Source: Capillidium heterosporum (lineage: Eukaryota; Entomophthoromycota; Entomophthoromycetes; Entomophthorales; Capillidiaceae). From it: a DNA stretch of 64,000 nucleotides. Of this stretch, positions 61,526 through 64,000 are shown in pieces. The DNA lies in contig WBMQ01000011.1 in NCBI GenBank assembly GCA_016630905.1, positions 1,426,001 through 1,490,000 of the forward strand, in the 5' to 3' direction. The translations under genes and the position numbers were made by a program. The notes beneath the pieces were generated by a model. It had not been told where the DNA came from, ran no database searches, and worked only from the letters and a program-made list of their open reading frames with translations. Within the stretch, counting starts at the first letter, position 1. Every line of letters starts with the position of its first letter.

Positions 61526-63059
61526 CCTTATTAGTGGCTATACTTACTGGTAATGCTGGCTTGAACAAACTATGGATTTGTTTAGATTGGAAACAGAGCA
61601 GGTGTCAACTAGATAAATGAAAGCTCTACAAACCTGTAACTTAATATCGATGTAAGCCAAATAATTTCAAAGCTCCGTTTATTTCTCAAATAGGTGGCTG
61701 GTGAAATGAAACCAAGGTAGTTTTCAGTTCAGCCAATTTATTTCTCCCCAATAACCTTTTTACGTAACTCATTTCAAATTTGCTAGTGGTCAAGAATTTC
61801 CCCGTAATCAAATTGGTATGTCATGGGGAAATATATCAATTCTCGGCCTAATATACTTGGAGTAGCATCATAACTTGTAGGAGGCTAGACGGCTTCACGT
61901 TGGAAGTAGTTTAAAGCTAGTCAAATAGAGTCCTTATAAACTTGGTATACTTGGAAATCAATTCTACTTAAAGTTAAAACTACACTCAATATCAGTTTAT
62001 CCATATCAAATTTAAAGAGGGTATAGCTATATAACTTTATTAAATATTGATTTACTACCCTATTTATTACTCTATGATTTATAAGCTATATTTTCATATT
62101 GATACAGAAAATTGAAGTCGAAACAATATATGCCTACTATAGAGCAGACTACTTTGCAGACGTTTATATCTATCACATCAAGCTAAAAGTTCTATTTAAT
62201 AGACAAAATGCGTCCTCCAAGTAAAATGGAACTGTGAATGTCGCTCAATATAAAGTTTCCGAATAGGGAGAGTAAGTACTGCCAATCAAGGTATACAAAG
62301 GTTTGGTAGCATCAAATTATTAAAGATGAACTGTATTGCAAAAGAACTATGTGCAATCAAATAGGGTATAAATATAAGGAAATGAAATATCAATTGTAAC
62401 AACTATATTAAAGTTATAAATGTAATGTTTTAGAAGTTTTATCAAATATAATTGGAGTAATAAAATTTTAAAATGCCATTATCTATATATAAGCAATATA
62501 GGTTTTATACATCATATAATTATTTGATTTTAATCATGCGCTTCTATCCCTTCCCCTAAACCTTGCTGGCATATTTTGAACCCTACCCACCAACTTTTTT
62601 CGTGCACATCACCTTTTAACAATGTCTTTTGTTTGCATGTATTAGCTTTACGGGTGTTTTCTGCTTACTTTCATCTTAAGCATCCCAAACAACCCCTCCA
62701 ACATGGCCTGCATCAATTTAATGGCACACTCATATTATGCACTAGAGCAAGCTTCTCAAAGGTGAGTAAATTGAAAAAATAGTAAAGTTTTGAAGTGTTT
62801 AATTAGCTGAAATTGAATTAATATATAAAATCAAAAATGCTTAAAGTCAGTACTAGAGCTTCGTTATAGTTAGCTTAATATACAATCAAAGCAGGTTACC
62901 AAAGACTTGGGAGCATATACATTGGGCTCGGTAATTGTAGTCGACCCCTAAAATTTTCACCAACTGCACTTTAATTTTATGTGAATATGTATCCTAAAGG
63001 CAAGTTAGCTAGATCTATTTAAATAAAAATCTAGTATTTACAGCTGAGTTGCAGATGGT
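61526..63059. other. Intergenic
   Basis: 1.5 kb with no supported gene. The frame 62576-62782 (plus) has no motif. Confidence 0.5.
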
Positions 63060-63440
63060 ACTCTTACAAATTACTTTTAAGAAATTTTGTATATCACCTA
63101 GATGATTGCTATACTAACATTTCCTTTGAAGAGAGTATCTCTACCACACTGAGCAAAAAATGTTAACACTGATTACTCAAGATAAAAGTACGATCTTTGG
63201 CTGCTGCAGTTGCTGCCTTCAATATTAAATAAAGCGTACAGAACCTTAGCTTCGATCAAAAATTTAGTCATCTCAGTGAGTTCTAAAGCTATAGCTGTCT
63301 CCTTTCTTCACAACTTTGAGGTTATTGATACCTCTTGCGTAATTCAAAAGGACTCAGTTATAGATACTGCGTCTATCCAATAGCAAACGATAAGCTGCAT
63401 TGAATTCAAGCCTGTAGGTTGATAAATTGATTCCGTCCAT
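63060..63440 (-). pseudogene. Decayed ADF-H (ABP1-like) gene fragment
   Basis: Read on the minus strand from ATG 63440: MDGINLSTYRLEFNAAYRLLLDRRSIYN then a stop, then LNYARGINNLKVVKKG. This aligns with the ABP1 start (VVEVNLATHGTELKAAYKSVLDQND, LGYDKGTNDLKVAGQG). Further on, 63071-63155 resembles ABP1 exon 3 (58462-58536), including AAGAAATTTTGTA and a TCTACCACACTGAGC-like 5' end at the same place as TCACCGCACTAAA. It carries several stops. Only the ADF-H part is visible. Confidence 0.65.
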
Positions 63441-64000
63441 AGGTTTCAATTGTAAGAGATACCTAATTTAATGTCAACATCCAATTGCTGAAAAAGTTTA
63501 GACTGCTAGGTTGGATATTTATAGGCAGCTACATATTTGTTGACTCTTTTATCGCTTTGTTGATATATTCGATGGTGTTGGTAAGCTGCTCTAAAGATTG
63601 GTTGGTAAAACAAAATAGCAAAGTAGATTATAGTTTTCAACTTTTTTAGAACTAATCTCTCTTGTGCAGCTCTTTATACTAATTATATATTAGTAAAAAT
63701 CGACTTGGCCTTTCTATAGGGGTGAGAAAGGCCACTTGAAAAATGCTGAAGTAGACTAATTGAATTGGTATGTGGTCGAATTGATAGAATATATGAGCTT
63801 AAAAGTGATTCACTCCTTAGGAAGGATGTTAGAATGGTAATTCATAAACTGCTGACATATATTCATAAAAGTTTACCTACATTCCATAGCAAACTTTGCA
63901 GTTCAGTTATAATTTGAAGTGCCACTAAATATATCTAAAGCAACAAAACTCAAGAAACAAAATCATATGTATGGAAATAACGTGCATTTAATTAACTATA
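63441..64000. other. Intergenic to window edge
   Basis: AT-rich, no supported gene. Confidence 0.5.

Overview
The window looks like nuclear DNA of an AT-rich, early-diverging ('zygomycete'-grade) fungus. Genes are compact and split by many very short introns. Those I could place are mostly 38-76 bp, begin GTA, carry a CTAAC/CTAAT-like branch site and usually end in TAG. The gene content is fungal or opisthokont: DBP3 helicase, TSR3, trifunctional FOL1, SCAP, CTP synthase, ABP1, coronin, and a one-exon rhodopsin-like receptor. The F-box/LRR copies, the class-A-like receptor and the base composition suggest Entomophthoromycotina (Conidiobolus-like), but that placement is inference. I see no tRNA, rRNA, CRISPR array or intact transposon.

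Layout. 1-8 kb: an edge fragment, a small secreted protein (-), DBP3 (+), ARF1 (-). 8-14.7 kb: intact F-box/LRR gene (-), two-EF-hand protein (-), CDK5/PHO85-type kinase (+) convergent with a kynurenine-type aminotransferase (-). 15.5-18.4 kb: two tandem secreted CHAP-domain proteins (+). 19.2-26 kb: THOC5-like (-) divergent from TSR3 (+), a Ser-rich ORF (+), FOL1 (-). 27-30 kb: tandem F-box/LRR gene and its pseudogene (-). 30.6-40.3 kb: secreted FKBP (+), small ORF (+), SCAP (+), DDHD phospholipase (+), second FKBP with a KDEL-like tail (-). 40.7-53.7 kb: gene-poor AT-rich DNA with an F-box pseudogene (+), a receptor (+) and a stand-alone response regulator (-). 53.7-61.5 kb: CTP synthase, ABP1 and coronin, all (-). 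63 kb: a decayed ABP1-like fragment (-).

Functional themes: RNA and ribosome biology (DBP3, TSR3, THOC5), membrane lipid and secretory biology (SCAP, DDHD lipase, ARF1, two ER FKBPs), cortical actin (ABP1 and coronin, adjacent), sensing (receptor, response regulator, CDK), and folate, CTP and tryptophan metabolism.

Two observations stand out. First, coronin only keeps frame, and the conserved GKGDG motif, if a 2-nt exon is included between two short introns. Second, about 13 places in 9 genes carry exactly one base too many, nearly always in a G or C run. None of the genes I traced needs a missing base. This is either systematic over-calling in the assembly or an unusual biological feature; raw reads would decide.
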